Assembly (NCBI RefSeq): GCF_009649745.1
Contig: NZ_WJNG01000006.1
Location: 101,347 to 165,346, forward strand
DNA: 64,000 nt
From: Aquibacillus halophilus
GTDB lineage: Bacteria > Bacillota > Bacilli > Bacillales > Amphibacillaceae
Direction of reading: 5' to 3'
Part shown: in pieces, positions 1 to 9,152 of the stretch
Layout of the letters: each line of letters begins with the position of its first letter
Position numbering within the stretch: the first letter of the stretch is position 1
Translations under genes and position numbers: made by a program
The notes under the pieces: generated by a model
Seen by the model: the letters and a program-made list of their open reading frames with translations, nothing else
The model's database searches: none
What the model was told of the DNA's origin: nothing

Positions 1-129
1 CCGAATCAAGCTGGTGATGCAACCAGCCTACAAAAATATACTATGATCCCAGCATTTGCATGGGGGATCTTGTTTTTTGTCCAATCAATTTATATTGGAT
101 ATAGGGTTTTCTCCGATTTTGTTGTATAA
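1..129 (+). CDS. C-terminal end of a membrane protein (partial)
   Basis: The first frame is open from the window edge to a TAA at 127-129 and gives about 42 residues. The tail contains one strongly hydrophobic segment (MIPAFAWGILFFVQSIYIGY) followed by a short polar end, which fits the last transmembrane helix of a permease or other integral membrane protein. The family cannot be named from this fragment. No clear terminator follows before the next gene at 240. Confidence 0.45.
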   Translation, partial: PNQAGDATSLQKYTMIPAFAWGILFFVQSIYIGYRVFSDFVV

Positions 130-239
130 GGTGGATTAATATTGGTTCTTAACCCTGTCAAAATGAGTTATCTAACAATTACATTAACTATAAAAAAGTG
201 ATATGATAATAATTAATAAGACTACGGGGAGAGGGTACT

Positions 240-779
240 ATGTCAAAGAACGAAAGGCTGGAACAATGGTTAAAGTTATGTAATGAAAATAAGTATAAAA
301 GTGACCATGACGAGTCTGAGAATAATGACTCAACCGTTGCTACCAGCGAAAAAACCCATCACCACAATAAGCAAAAGGAAGCAGAACAAGACCAACCTTT
401 TTTTGTTGGATTCGAAAAAAGGTTATATGCCTTCGTTATTGACTGGATTTTGTTTAGTGTTTTGATTATTGAAATAGGAAATTTCCCTCTTTTACTATTT
501 ATTTATTCCCTCTATTATGCGTTGTTAACTTCTTCACCACTAAAAGGTACGATTGGAAAACTTGCTGTTGGGGCCGTCGTAGTTGACTCAGATGGTAATA
601 AAATTAGCTTTACCAGAGCGTTAATAAGATATTATTCTTACTGGATTTCAGCTGCCATGTTTCTGTTCGGATTTATTATGATTGCGTTTGATCACCAGAA
701 TAGATCACTGCATGATATGATTTGTCGTACCTATGTAGTTGATAAACAACAGCTTCAAGAAAGACTATCTGTATTATAA
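240..779 (+). CDS. RDD family membrane protein
   Basis: A 179-residue protein starting at ATG 240 behind a gggagaggg ribosome binding site. The first 55 residues are polar, charged and His/Asn-rich. From about residue 57 the sequence FEKRLYAFVIDWILF begins an RDD-type domain, whose family typically has two to three helices with conserved Arg and Asp. Further hydrophobic stretches lie near residues 70-98 and 135-150, and LIRYYSYW plus the DHQNRSLHDM end match RDD proteins. The domain is found in small integral membrane proteins, some linked to ion or osmolyte handling, but the function of this one is unknown. It stands alone and ends in its own terminator. Confidence 0.75.
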   Translation: MSKNERLEQWLKLCNENKYKSDHDESENNDSTVATSEKTHHHNKQKEAEQDQPFFVGFEKRLYAFVIDWILFSVLIIEIGNFPLLLFIYSLYYALLTSSPLKGTIGKLAVGAVVVDSDGNKISFTRALIRYYSYWISAAMFLFGFIMIAFDHQNRSLHDMICRTYVVDKQQLQERLSVL

Positions 780-782
780 ATA

Positions 783-828
783 AAAAACGAGCCATTTTAC
801 TTAGGAAAGTGGCTCGTTTTTTATTTTT
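783..828 (+). terminator. Rho-independent terminator after the RDD gene
   Basis: Arms aaaaacgagcca and tggctcgttttt form a perfect 12-bp stem, followed by a T-rich tract. It sits 4 bases after the RDD stop codon. Confidence 0.9.
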
Positions 829-1027
829 TGCAATTGATATAAAATGCGATGTAACTTTGTGTGATTGAACCCATCCTTTATAGGATGAGTGATCATCCAT
901 CCCTACGGAAAAGCACTCCCTGTATCTAGCGGAACACGATGATAGTATCAGCACTCATTTAATATTTTTACTATGTATATCTTTACTTACTATTAGAATG
1001 TTCGTTTTCATTTTCATCATTCATTTA

Positions 1028-1060
1028 GTGGATTAGGCATTTGCCGTGCCTAGAATCCAC
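1028..1060. other. Stem-loop upstream of the DUF2642 gene
   Basis: Arms gtggatt-aggca and tgcct-(ag)-aatccac can pair across a seven-base loop. No T-tract follows, so it is not an obvious terminator. It lies about 40 bases before the DUF2642 start and could be a leader hairpin or operator. The rest of 830-1090 shows nothing recognisable; the minus-strand frame there (676-954) has no ribosome binding site or family signature. Confidence 0.4.
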
Positions 1061-1101
1061 CCTTAGCATAGTCTACAAGTGTCTATTAAGGAGTGAACTA
1101 C

Positions 1102-1407
1102 ATGGATGAAATGAATAATCATCGAGGAGAAAAAGAATCGGAGTCACTACCACCTGGAGTGTATGTTTATACGAGTGAGCTTCCAGAAATGATGGAGAAA
1201 AACCAACCAAGTTACTCTATTAACCTGGAACCTGTTTGGTTAAATCATTTATTGATGCACCTAAACAAAGATCTGCAAGTGGTGACAGTTTCTGGAACGT
1301 TGGAAGGAAAATTAACAGGTGCTGCAGTTGATCATCTTCAACTAACAGTCCAAGGAATTGATTATCATATTAGATATCCTCATGTTGTTTATTTTAGAAA
1401 AGCATAA
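1102..1407 (+). CDS. DUF2642 family protein (YuzF-like)
   Basis: About 101 residues from ATG 1102. The frame is also open to a GTG at 1093, but the aaggag box (1088-1093) overlaps that codon and sits 8 bases before the ATG, so the ATG is chosen. The C-terminal half (VVTVSGTLEGKLTGAAVDHL, then YHIRYPHVVYF) matches the DUF2642 pattern seen in small Bacillus proteins such as YuzF and in some spore-coat-associated proteins. There is no signal peptide or membrane segment. Biochemical function is unknown; a spore or surface role is only a family-based guess. Confidence 0.65.
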   Translation: MDEMNNHRGEKESESLPPGVYVYTSELPEMMEKNQPSYSINLEPVWLNHLLMHLNKDLQVVTVSGTLEGKLTGAAVDHLQLTVQGIDYHIRYPHVVYFRKA

Positions 1408-1517
1408 TATATAAAAAGTGAGGTTCTCCTAGGTTCTTTCTAGTACACGAAAATCTGCTAAAAGAACTTGACAACCATTGAGGAAGGATACGTTAAATTT
1501 TTATACTTTCTAAACGG

Positions 1518-2702
1518 TTATTTTTCAACGTGAATAAAATAAGTTAATACAAATCCAATGGAAAGTAGTAAGGCAAACAAATAAAATGGTAATGTCACTA
1601 TACCGGTATTCAATAAATAGATGGACAGAATAGGACCTAAACTTGCTCCTATGAATAAAACAAACGTATAAATCGATGTGGCAAGTCCCTTTGATTTCCC
1701 CCCTAGCTGTCCAACTAATGAAATAAGAGTAGGTACAAGAATCGCAATTCCAGTAACAAAAACAACACTCATAATAATAAGCATCATTAATGAATTACTT
1801 AAAGCCAAGGCAACTAATCCAATAATTGCCAAGGAAAATCCACCTCTTAGCACGGTAGGAAATCCAAATTTTGAAACCAATTTACCAGTGAAGGGACAAA
1901 GTAACATCCCGATAATGCCAACAGAACGGATATACAATATATCTTTGGTTGTTAACTGATATTCTGGCCCCGTTAAGTAATTTTCGAGTGATGTGTACAT
2001 TCCAACGAATGAAAGTAAGATCGTAATTGCTATGACATAACATAATAGTAACGAGGGCTGTCTTGCAATGGTGCGAATATGTTTAAAAGGTGCTAGGATA
2101 TTCCCGTCTGGTTGTTGAATTTCATCCTTTGGCAAAATTAAAAGAATGAGCAGCATTGTAATAAAATAAATGGCACCTAAAATAAAAAAAGCATCATGCC
2201 ATTCCATCCATTGGTTAGCCACACTACTTAACACCTGACCAATAATTCCCGCTAGTAGGAAACCGGTGCTTATAAATCCAATCGTTGTTCCTCTTTGGTT
2301 GGATGGAAACATATCTCCTGCGTAAGATAAGGCGACTGGTGAAAAGGTTGCCGCAGCTGCACCTTGGATTGCCCGCATGATTATTAGAGCTGTAAGTGTA
2401 TCGACGGTTCCGATCAGAGTCGTTACAAATGCTGAAACGACAAGGCCAATAACGATAATAATTTTACGACCGTATCGATCAGATAGAGCTCCATAAAATA
2501 GACATCCAATTGCAAAAAAAATTGAAAATGAGCTTCCTGCCCAAGCAGCTTCCTCGTGAGATACTTCAAATGTAGAGGCAAATGTTGAAATTAAAGGTAT
2601 CGTCATATATAAGCCGCACATAACAGCTATTGCAGCCCAAAAAAGCGCAAAGGTCATTAACGGATAATTTTTCTGGTTTTCTTTCACCGCTTGTTCACTC
2701 AT
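1518..2702 (-). CDS. MFS transporter, drug/sugar exporter type
   Basis: A 394-residue protein with about 12 hydrophobic segments, typical for the major facilitator superfamily. The loop after helix 2 carries the MFS signature GALSDRYGRK, and the helix 4 region (RAIQGAAAATFSPVALSY) is of the kind seen in 12-TM proton-coupled exporters (Bcr/CflA and YnfM-like). An aaggag box 8 bases upstream supports the ATG at 2702. It is transcribed divergently from the glycerate kinase gene; the 144-bp intergenic region holds a perfect cre box. The substrate cannot be deduced from sequence. Homology to sugar-efflux and drug-efflux pumps is equally compatible. Confidence 0.8.
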   Translation of the reverse strand: MSEQAVKENQKNYPLMTFALFWAAIAVMCGLYMTIPLISTFASTFEVSHEEAAWAGSSFSIFFAIGCLFYGALSDRYGRKIIIVIGLVVSAFVTTLIGTVDTLTALIIMRAIQGAAAATFSPVALSYAGDMFPSNQRGTTIGFISTGFLLAGIIGQVLSSVANQWMEWHDAFFILGAIYFITMLLILLILPKDEIQQPDGNILAPFKHIRTIARQPSLLLCYVIAITILLSFVGMYTSLENYLTGPEYQLTTKDILYIRSVGIIGMLLCPFTGKLVSKFGFPTVLRGGFSLAIIGLVALALSNSLMMLIIMSVVFVTGIAILVPTLISLVGQLGGKSKGLATSIYTFVLFIGASLGPILSIYLLNTGIVTLPFYLFALLLSIGFVLTYFIHVEK

Positions 2703-2784
2703 AACAAAACTCCTTGATCTTCCTGGATGTCATGTAAAGCTCTATTATAATGCTCAATTAAGTGGTTGTCATTGTTGAGAATAG

Positions 2785-2799
2785 TTGAAAACGGATACA
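2785..2799 (+). promoter_or_regulatory. Catabolite-responsive element (cre)
   Basis: TTGAAAACGGATACA matches the cre consensus WTGNAANCGNWWNCA at every position. It lies 48 bp before the glycerate kinase start in the divergent MFS/glycerate kinase region. A TATAAT at 2826-2831 is a plausible -10, which would place the cre just upstream of or overlapping the -35 region. CcpA control of glycerate kinase is inferred. Confidence 0.65.
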
Positions 2800-2846
2800 T
2801 TTTAATGGTTTAATATTATTAAAACTATAATGTAGAGGAGTCTAGT

Positions 2847-3968
2847 ATGAAAATTGTCATTGCACCAGATTCATATAAAGGAAGTCTCTCATCGATTGAT
2901 GCTGCAAACATAATGAATAGAGCTGTAACTGAAGTAGGAGGACATCATGGAATCATAAAACCAATGGCTGATGGAGGGGAAGGAACAGTTGAATCGTTAT
3001 TAGCATCATCTAAAGGTGAGCGAGTACCAATTCGCTGTACGGGACCACTTGGCGAGCAGATAGATACATATTATGCGATCCTTGATGACACAACTGCTGT
3101 GATGGAATGCGCCAATATAGCAGGGTTAGTACAGGTTCCAGAGGAATCAAGAAATCCTGATTTAACAACATCCTATGGACTAGGTGAGGTGATTATTGCT
3201 GCAATTGCTAGAGGCTGCACCTCAATCATTATAGGTCTAGGCGGAAGTGCAACCAATGATGGTGGTCTTGGAATGCTTCAAGCACTAGGTATGAAAAGCT
3301 GGGATCAGGCAGATCGGGAAACAGGCCCATTCGGAATCGATTTGCTTTCTTTGGAAAAAGTTAGTCTTACTAACCTCGAGTCAAAATTATCGAATGTAAA
3401 ATTGCGTATTGCCTGTGATGTTGATAATCCTTTATGTGGTGCCCAAGGAGCTAGCGCAATATATGGGCCTCAAAAAGGAGCAACTCCCGAGCAAATTTCT
3501 TTGTATGACAAAGCGTTAGACAATTTTAGTAACTTAGTAGAAAAAGAAATTGGTCGGGTAGATAAAGAAGTGCCAGGGGCAGGCGCTGCTGGTGGACTTG
3601 GATTTGCACTGTTGACTTTAGGAGCCAAACTAGAATCTGGTGCAAAGCTTATGGCCGATGCAATGAACTTGGAGGAAGCAATTAAAGAATCGGATCTTGT
3701 AATTACTGGTGAAGGACAAAGTGATGAGCAGACTTTGTTTGGCAAGGCTCCTAGCTTCGTAGCGAGTATTGCTAATAAATACAATGTACCAACAATCTTA
3801 ATTTCGGGAAGTCTTGGTAGTAATAGTGATGAGTTAAGAAAAGTGTTTGCGGGTTGTTTCTCGATTATTGATAAGCCGCAGTCCCTACAAGTCTGTATCG
3901 ATCAAGCAGAGCAATTGCTCTATCAAAAAACTAAACATATTATTCATTTTGTTAACGCGATTAAATAA
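2847..3968 (+). CDS. glxK: Glycerate kinase (GarK/GlxK family)
   Basis: A 373-residue enzyme, the usual length for the family-1 glycerate 2-kinases (GarK/GlxK). The N-terminus MKIVIAPDSYKGSLSS is diagnostic. Other family motifs are MADGGEGTVESL near residue 40, GLGGSATNDGG near 130, PGAGAAGGLGFALL near 250 and ITGEGQSDEQTLFGKAP near 290. It phosphorylates D-glycerate with ATP to 2-phosphoglycerate in the cytoplasm. A GarR-type tartronate semialdehyde reductase at 23,445 could supply glycerate, but the two are 20 kb apart. The gene is monocistronic, with a cre upstream and a terminator downstream. Confidence 0.92.
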   Translation: MKIVIAPDSYKGSLSSIDAANIMNRAVTEVGGHHGIIKPMADGGEGTVESLLASSKGERVPIRCTGPLGEQIDTYYAILDDTTAVMECANIAGLVQVPEESRNPDLTTSYGLGEVIIAAIARGCTSIIIGLGGSATNDGGLGMLQALGMKSWDQADRETGPFGIDLLSLEKVSLTNLESKLSNVKLRIACDVDNPLCGAQGASAIYGPQKGATPEQISLYDKALDNFSNLVEKEIGRVDKEVPGAGAAGGLGFALLTLGAKLESGAKLMADAMNLEEAIKESDLVITGEGQSDEQTLFGKAPSFVASIANKYNVPTILISGSLGSNSDELRKVFAGCFSIIDKPQSLQVCIDQAEQLLYQKTKHIIHFVNAIK

Positions 3969-4039
3969 GTCTTGGTTAGTGAATGAATCTATTATTCGAA
4001 TTGCAAAGAAAAACAATACAATAAAATTGAAAAATTCAC

Positions 4040-4077
4040 ATATCTACCTCTAACAAACTAGTGGTAGATATTTTTTG
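4040..4077 (+). terminator. Rho-independent terminator after glycerate kinase
   Basis: Arms atatctacc and ggtagatat form a 9-bp stem with a 14-base loop and a run of six T residues. Confidence 0.8.
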
Positions 4078-4158
4078 TTCTAGTATAAAAAGTGTAATAA
4101 ATATAATTTTGTCTCGTAAACTGTATTGTAAAAGCTTTCTACCTAAATTCAAACATAA

Positions 4159-4173
4159 TTGCAAGCGATTACA
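4159..4173 (+). promoter_or_regulatory. Catabolite-responsive element (cre)
   Basis: TTGCAAGCGATTACA fits WTGNAANCGNWWNCA at every position. It lies 25 bp before the aldehyde dehydrogenase ATG, just ahead of its gaggagg ribosome binding site, a position suited to CcpA repression by blocking elongation. Confidence 0.7.
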
Positions 4174-4197
4174 TAAATTATACGAGGAGGAATTTGT

Positions 4198-5718
4198 ATG
4201 AAATATGAAGCACCAAACCAACCTGGATCGATAGTTCAGTTTAAAAAAAGGTATGATAATTTTATTGGTGGCGAATGGAGACGTCCTGTTAAAGGCCGCT
4301 ATTTTGATAATGTTAGCCCAGTAACCGGACAGGTCTTTTGTGAGATTGCTAGATCTTCAGAAGAGGACGTTGAGCTTGCTCTTGATGCCGCACATGAAGC
4401 GAAAATTGCCTGGGGGAAAACCTCACCTGCAGAAAGGGCAAATATCCTAAATAAGATCGCTGATCGTATGGAGGAGAACTTAGAACTACTGGCTGTGGCA
4501 GAAACATGGGACAACGGTAAAGCTGTTCGTGAAACATTGGCAGCTGACATTCCGCTAGCGATTGATCATTTTCGTTATTTCGCAGGTGCAATTCGTGCGC
4601 AAGAAGGAAGTTTGAGCCAATTGGATGACGATACCGTTGCTTATCATTTCCATGAACCATTAGGGGTTGTTGGCCAAATTATTCCTTGGAATTTCCCAAT
4701 ACTAATGGCTACCTGGAAATTAGCTCCTGCTTTGGCTGCTGGAAACGCTGTTATTCTTAAACCAGCTGAGCAAACTCCTGCTTCGATACATGTATTAACG
4801 GAGTTAATCGCAGACCTACTTCCTAAGGGAGTTTTAAATATTGTGAATGGATTTGGTTTGGAAGCAGGTAAACCATTAGCATCAAGTAGTCGAATCGATA
4901 AAATTGCATTTACCGGCGAAACAACAACGGGACGCTTAATAATGCAATATGCTTCTGAAAATATCATTCCAGTAACTTTGGAGCTTGGTGGTAAATCACC
5001 AAATATTATTTTCAAAGATGTGATGGATAAGGATGATGCATTTTTAGATAAAGCAATCGAAGGATTTGTCATGTTTGCTTTGAATCAAGGGGAAGTATGT
5101 ACATGCCCATCCCGTGCCTTGATTGATGAGTCCATTTATGATGAATTTATGGAAAGAGCAATTCAACGAGTTGAGCAAATTAAAATTGGCAATCCACTTG
5201 ATACAGATACGATGATGGGTGCCCAGGCTTCAATGGAACAAATGGAAAAAATCATGTCTTACTTAGATATTGGAAAGCAAGAAGGTGCTGAAGTTTTAAT
5301 TGGTGGTGAAAGAAACGCGCTGGAAGGTGAGCTTGCGGACGGATATTATATTAAGCCTACCATTTTCAAAGGTACCAATGATATGAGGGTTTTCCAAGAA
5401 GAAATTTTTGGACCAGTTCTTTCGGTAACTACGTTTAAAGATGATCAAGATGCACTTGCTATCGCTAATGATACTCTTTATGGACTTGGAGCAGGTGTAT
5501 GGTCAAGAAATATTCATACTGCTTACCGGTTTGGCCGTGAAATAGAGGCTGGAAGAGTTTGGACCAACTGTTATCATGCTTATCCTGCACATGCAGCATT
5601 TGGTGGTTATAAGAAGTCTGGTATTGGTCGAGAGAATCATCTAATGATGCTTTCTCACTATCAACAAACTAAGAATTTACTAGTAAGTTACAGTACCGAA
5701 CCTTTAGGTTTTTTCTAA
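4198..5718 (+). CDS. NAD-dependent aldehyde dehydrogenase (AcoD/ExaC type)
   Basis: A 506-residue member of the ALDH superfamily, full length for the acetaldehyde dehydrogenase (ExaC/AcoD/AldB) group. Visible are the substrate and NAD-binding region [20 protein letters not shown] (about 160-180), the GETTTGR motif, the general-base Glu in [11 protein letters not shown] (about 265) and the catalytic Cys in [11 protein letters not shown] (about 305). The C-terminus has [14 protein letters not shown]. It oxidises an aliphatic aldehyde to its acid with NAD+. The ATG follows a strong gaggagg. The next gene (DUF779) is 32 bp downstream, and this pairing is common for the ExaC/AcoD group. A cre lies upstream. 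Confidence 0.93.
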   Translation: MKYEAPNQPGSIVQFKKRYDNFIGGEWRRPVKGRYFDNVSPVTGQVFCEIARSSEEDVELALDAAHEAKIAWGKTSPAERANILNKIADRMEENLELLAVAETWDNGKAVRETLAADIPLAIDHFRYFAGAIRAQEGSLSQLDDDTVAYHFHEPLGVVGQIIPWNFPILMATWKLAPALAAGNAVILKPAEQTPASIHVLTELIADLLPKGVLNIVNGFGLEAGKPLASSSRIDKIAFTGETTTGRLIMQYASENIIPVTLELGGKSPNIIFKDVMDKDDAFLDKAIEGFVMFALNQGEVCTCPSRALIDESIYDEFMERAIQRVEQIKIGNPLDTDTMMGAQASMEQMEKIMSYLDIGKQEGAEVLIGGERNALEGELADGYYIKPTIFKGTNDMRVFQEEIFGPVLSVTTFKDDQDALAIANDTLYGLGAGVWSRNIHTAYRFGREIEAGRVWTNCYHAYPAHAAFGGYKKSGIGRENHLMMLSHYQQTKNLLVSYSTEPLGFF

Positions 5719-5750
5719 AGAATTAGATGCTTAGAGAAAGGTTGTGTGAG

Positions 5751-6113
5751 ATGGTTGAAAAAGTAACCGTAACTGAGGAGGCTGTTCAATTAATCGAACA
5801 CTTGAAACAGATGCATGGTCCACTTATGTTCCATCAATCAGGAGGGTGCTGTGATGGGAGTTCACCGATGTGTTACCCAAGAAATGAATTTAGAGTCGGG
5901 AATTCAGATGTGTTACTTGGGGAGATTTGCGATACGCCATTTTATATATCTAAGGACCAGTATAACTACTGGAAGCATACCCAATTAATAATTGATGTTG
6001 TCGCTGGTCGTGGAGGTATGTTTTCATTGGAGGGACCTGAAGGTAAAAGATTCTTAACAAGATCGCGACTGTTCAGTGAAGAAGAAAGAAAACGCTTAGA
6101 TATAATTAAATAG
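5751..6113 (+). CDS. DUF779 family protein, partner of aldehyde dehydrogenase
   Basis: About 120 residues from ATG 5751. The frame is open to an ATG at 5727, but the gaaagg box at 5736-5741 fits the later ATG. The core HGPLMFHQSGGCCDGSSPMC is the Cys-rich DUF779 signature, followed by FYISKDQYNYWKHTQLIIDV and a GMFSLEGPEGKRFLTRSRLF C-terminus. The paired cysteines suggest metal or redox chemistry, but the activity is not established. The gene sits 32 bp behind the aldehyde dehydrogenase and ahead of a shared terminator, so the two are presumably one transcript. Confidence 0.85.
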   Translation: MVEKVTVTEEAVQLIEHLKQMHGPLMFHQSGGCCDGSSPMCYPRNEFRVGNSDVLLGEICDTPFYISKDQYNYWKHTQLIIDVVAGRGGMFSLEGPEGKRFLTRSRLFSEEERKRLDIIK

Positions 6114-6124
6114 AAGATATGGAA

Positions 6125-6157
6125 GAGTCAATTTTAACTAAAATTGGCTCTTTTTAT
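6125..6157 (+). terminator. Rho-independent terminator of the aldehyde dehydrogenase operon
   Basis: gagtcaatttt and aaaattggctc pair (one G-T) across a four-base loop and are followed by five T residues. Confidence 0.9.
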
Positions 6158-6286
6158 TATGAACAGAATTTTTTCGAATTTCTCTACTATGACATCTTTT
6201 TTGTCAAGTAATCTGGTAAAATCATAATAACTATCTATGTCTGGTAAAATTTGCAAAAGGTACAATGTGTGGAGGAGATGGACTAT

Positions 6287-8212
6287 ATGCTTGGAAGGAA
6301 AACCATTTTCACACTTAGAACTATCCTATTCATATTAATAATTGGGATAGGGGTAGGAGGCTTTTTCTTATTTGATTCACCTAATGAAGAGGTATTGAAT
6401 ACATCCGATGACATTCAGGAACAAGAACCAATTGATACTTCTGATGAAAAAGAAGAAGAAACAACTATTGAGTCTCCGGTTTATAAAGACCCTGATGCTT
6501 CGATAGAAGATCGTGTGACAGATTTATTATCTCAAATGAGTTTAGATGAAAAAATTGGACAAATGGTACAACCGGAAAAATACAATGTTACACCAAACGA
6601 CGTAAGACAATTTGGAATTGGGTCGATATTGAGTGGTGGAGGCGCCGTACCTGATGAAAATACACCAGAGGGTTGGGCTGATATGGTTGATGAGTATCAA
6701 CTAGAAGCTTTAGACACACGATTGCAAATTCCAATTATTTACGGAATTGATGCGGTACATGGCCATAACAATGTAAAGGACGCTACAATTTTTCCACATA
6801 ATATTGGTTTGGGTGCAGCAAATGATGTGGATTTAATGAAGCAAATAGGCGAAGTTACCGCAAAAGAAGTACGTTCAACAGGCATTAGTTATACATTTGC
6901 CCCTTGTCTTTGTTCGCCTCAGAATATTCGATGGGGAAGAACGTATGAAGGATATAGTGAGCAACCCGAAATGGTTGGTAAACTAGGATCAGCGATAGTA
7001 GAAGGTTTACAAGGATTGCCGGATGAACAAGATTTCTTAAAAGAGGAACATGTTGCAGCAAGTATTAAACACTTTGTAGGTGACGGGCTAACCTATAATG
7101 GCATTGATCAAGGAGATGTTAGCGAATATTCAGAGGAAGAATTAGAAAAACATATCGAGCCATTTGATGAAGCAATTCAAGCAGGAGCAAGAACAGTAAT
7201 GATTTCCTTTAGCAGCATCAACGGATTAAAAACCCATGGGGATTACCATCTAATCACCGAAGTGTTAAAGGGTGATCTAGAATTTACTGGTTTTGTTATT
7301 TCTGACTATAACGGAGCACAGCAAATCGTACCAGATGATTTTGAGGAATCAATTAAACAAAGTATAAATGCAGGAATTGACCTGTTTATGATTCCAACCG
7401 ACTGGCAGGAGTTTATAACTACTACCAAACAATTGGTAGAGGATGAAGAGGTCTCAATTGAACGAATCGATGATGCAGTTACACGAATTTTACGGGTCAA
7501 ATTTGAGAACGGTTTGTTTGAACAACCGTTGGCAAATCGAGCGCTGGTTGCCGAAGGGGTTGGTTCAGACGAACATCGTGCGCTTGCCCGCGATGCAGTG
7601 AGAAAATCACAGGTTCTATTGAAAAATGACAATGACATACTTCCCTTAGCTAAGGATAATTCAGATATTGTTGTGGTAGGAAGAAAAGCGGCTAATATCG
7701 GATTTCAGTCTGGTGGTTGGACAATGGAGTGGCAAGGCTCACCAGAACCAGATCTTACGGAAGGTACTACAATTTTGGCTGGGATTGAAGAGGTCGCTGG
7801 TCCTAATAGTTCTATTTCCTTTAGCACAGATGGTGAAGAGGTGAGTGGACATGATGTTGCCATTATTGTTGTTGGCGAAGAACCTTATGCAGAGTTTGAA
7901 GGTGACAGTGAAGATTTACGTTTAAGCGATGAAGATATCTCTTTACTAGAAACTGTAAAGGAATCAGGGACACCAATGGTTGTTTTATTACTATCTGGGC
8001 GTCCGATGATTGTGACAGAAGAGATAGACAAGTGGGATGCATTTGTCGCTTCATGGTTGCCTGGTAGTGAAGGAGCGGGAATTGCAGATGTCCTGTTTGG
8101 AGAGCATCCTTTTACTGGGAAATTATCCTATACTTGGCCGAAAAATATCAATCAGGTCAATAACCATGATAAATCTAATCCGCTATTTCCTATCGGCTAT
8201 GGATTGGAGTAG
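6287..8212 (+). CDS. Membrane-anchored glycoside hydrolase family 3 (beta-glucosidase/exo-glucanase)
   Basis: A 641-residue protein from ATG 6287, placed about 10 bases after a ggaggag box; the frame is open further upstream to TTG 6251. Residues 6-28 are hydrophobic and uncleaved-looking, then an acidic linker runs to about residue 75, so the enzyme is probably tethered outside the cell. The GH3 N-domain shows GIDAVHGHNN, KHFVGDG and the nucleophile Asp in FVISDYNGAQ. The GH3 C-domain follows (VLLKNDNDILPL, GGWTMEWQG, VGEEPYAEFEGD). The EPYAEFEGD motif resembles ExoP-type glucan exo-hydrolases. Substrate is probably a beta-glucan or cello-oligomer, but xylosidase activity is not excluded. 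A promoter-like TTGTCA (6201-6206) and CATAAT (6223-6228) lie upstream. Confidence 0.88.
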   Translation: MLGRKTIFTLRTILFILIIGIGVGGFFLFDSPNEEVLNTSDDIQEQEPIDTSDEKEEETTIESPVYKDPDASIEDRVTDLLSQMSLDEKIGQMVQPEKYNVTPNDVRQFGIGSILSGGGAVPDENTPEGWADMVDEYQLEALDTRLQIPIIYGIDAVHGHNNVKDATIFPHNIGLGAANDVDLMKQIGEVTAKEVRSTGISYTFAPCLCSPQNIRWGRTYEGYSEQPEMVGKLGSAIVEGLQGLPDEQDFLKEEHVAASIKHFVGDGLTYNGIDQGDVSEYSEEELEKHIEPFDEAIQAGARTVMISFSSINGLKTHGDYHLITEVLKGDLEFTGFVISDYNGAQQIVPDDFEESIKQSINAGIDLFMIPTDWQEFITTTKQLVEDEEVSIERIDDAVTRILRVKFENGLFEQPLANRALVAEGVGSDEHRALARDAVRKSQVLLKNDNDILPLAKDNSDIVVVGRKAANIGFQSGGWTMEWQGSPEPDLTEGTTILAGIEEVAGPNSSISFSTDGEEVSGHDVAIIVVGEEPYAEFEGDSEDLRLSDEDISLLETVKESGTPMVVLLLSGRPMIVTEEIDKWDAFVASWLPGSEGAGIADVLFGEHPFTGKLSYTWPKNINQVNNHDKSNPLFPIGYGLE

Positions 8213-8319
8213 TAAAGGATCGAGTGTTATTACTATGCCCGGAAAGCGAAATTCTTTAAAAATTCTATTTCGTTTAATACAATAGAATTAAGAATTCAAT
8301 TGTATAGGGAGGAAAAGTT

Positions 8320-8484
8320 ATGCTTGATTCACTGAAAAAGCTATTCAGCCCTAAGAAGTGTTATGTATGTAACAGTAAAGTAGTAAAGCCTCAACCATAC
8401 TTGGACGATAAAGGCAATAAAGTTCTTGTTTGTTATAAATGTGTTCCTTACGCTGAAAGGCGAGCGCTTCGAAAAATGAATTAA
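8320..8484 (+). CDS. Small two-CXXC putative zinc-ribbon protein (54 aa)
   Basis: ATG 8320 follows a strong ggaggaaaag box. The product is 54 residues with CYVC near residue 14 and CYKC near residue 38, separated by a polar segment. This spacing is typical of a single zinc ribbon. The C-terminus is basic (ERRALRKMN). No function is recognised. It lies between the GH3 gene and the dispersed repeat, with about 107 bp of spacer from the former. Size, ribosome binding site and paired cysteines make it a likely real gene. Confidence 0.65.
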   Translation: MLDSLKKLFSPKKCYVCNSKVVKPQPYLDDKGNKVLVCYKCVPYAERRALRKMN

Positions 8485-8513
8485 CCTTTTTGTATAGTTT
8501 ATTGCTATTGATA

Positions 8514-9052
8514 AAATTACGTCGTAGCGTAGCTACTAGTTGATTTCCGCTTCGGGCAGTCGCTTTCCGCGGGCAACGCCTCAACTTCCTCGGAAGGAAA
8601 GCACTTCCTCCGGGATTTTCAGCCGTCGCTTTTCCCGCTGGAGTCGACTGCCCTACGCTTCAATCAGCATCTTAATAGAACAATAATGAAAAAAAGATGG
8701 ATATAGCGGAAAACTTACCTAAGTGTAGTTCCACATCTTAGAATAGCTTTGTGTTCAAGAAGATAAAAATCCTTTTCACATTTAGTCATGGGTTTTATTC
8801 TTCAATAAACAGAACACTAACAGCGTAGGCAAAAAACGTAGACTCCTCGAAAATGAAGTTCAATTTTCTGGGATCAGCAAATGTTTTTCGATGGGACGAG
8901 TAATCGCAGTCCCACGAGTCCGAAGACCCTGCAGTAGCGGTTTTCTACGAGGAGGCTAAGGCCGTGCCACGGAAAGCGAAGTTTTTTGCCGAAGCGATTG
9001 TAGAAAGCGCATATAAATGATAAATAAATAGATATAAGTTACGACGCAATTT
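8514..9052. repeat. Dispersed GC-rich intergenic repeat, copy 1 (about 539 bp)
   Basis: The element starts with aaattacgtcgtag and ends with ttacgacgcaattt, imperfect terminal inverted repeats. Inside are segments shared with copies at 34052 and 41783: a block with cgctttccgcgggcaacg, a tcaacttcctcggaa block, a gggattttcagccgtcgctt block and, near the right end, a gaggaggct block followed by ggaaagcg. It has no convincing reading frame and no transposase. The centre (about 8680-8880) is more AT-rich. It fills the gap between the small zinc-ribbon gene and ppc. It looks like a non-autonomous or structural repeat. Confidence 0.85.
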
Positions 9053-9100
9053 ATAGTTCTTGTGTTGTGCAACATCAATCTTTTATAAATCAGCCTAACT

Positions 9101-9148
9101 ACAACAAAACAATCCCACCTAAATTAATAGGTGGGATTGTTTTGTTGT
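9101..9148. terminator. Bidirectional terminator, serves ppc
   Basis: A long near-perfect stem: acaacaaaacaatcccacct pairs with aggtgggattgttttgttgt across an 8-base loop. It lies directly after the ppc stop codon in the minus direction and carries A/T tracts on both sides. Confidence 0.9.
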
Positions 9149-9152
9149 AAAA

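Noticed and set aside
676..954. 92-codon minus-strand frame overlapping the RDD gene end
   Set aside because: It overlaps a confident gene and its terminator, lacks a ribosome binding site and has no family signature.
8514..9052. Repeat as a CRISPR array or insertion sequence
   Set aside because: No regularly spaced short repeats and spacers, and no transposase frame; only terminal inverted repeats and shared internal blocks.
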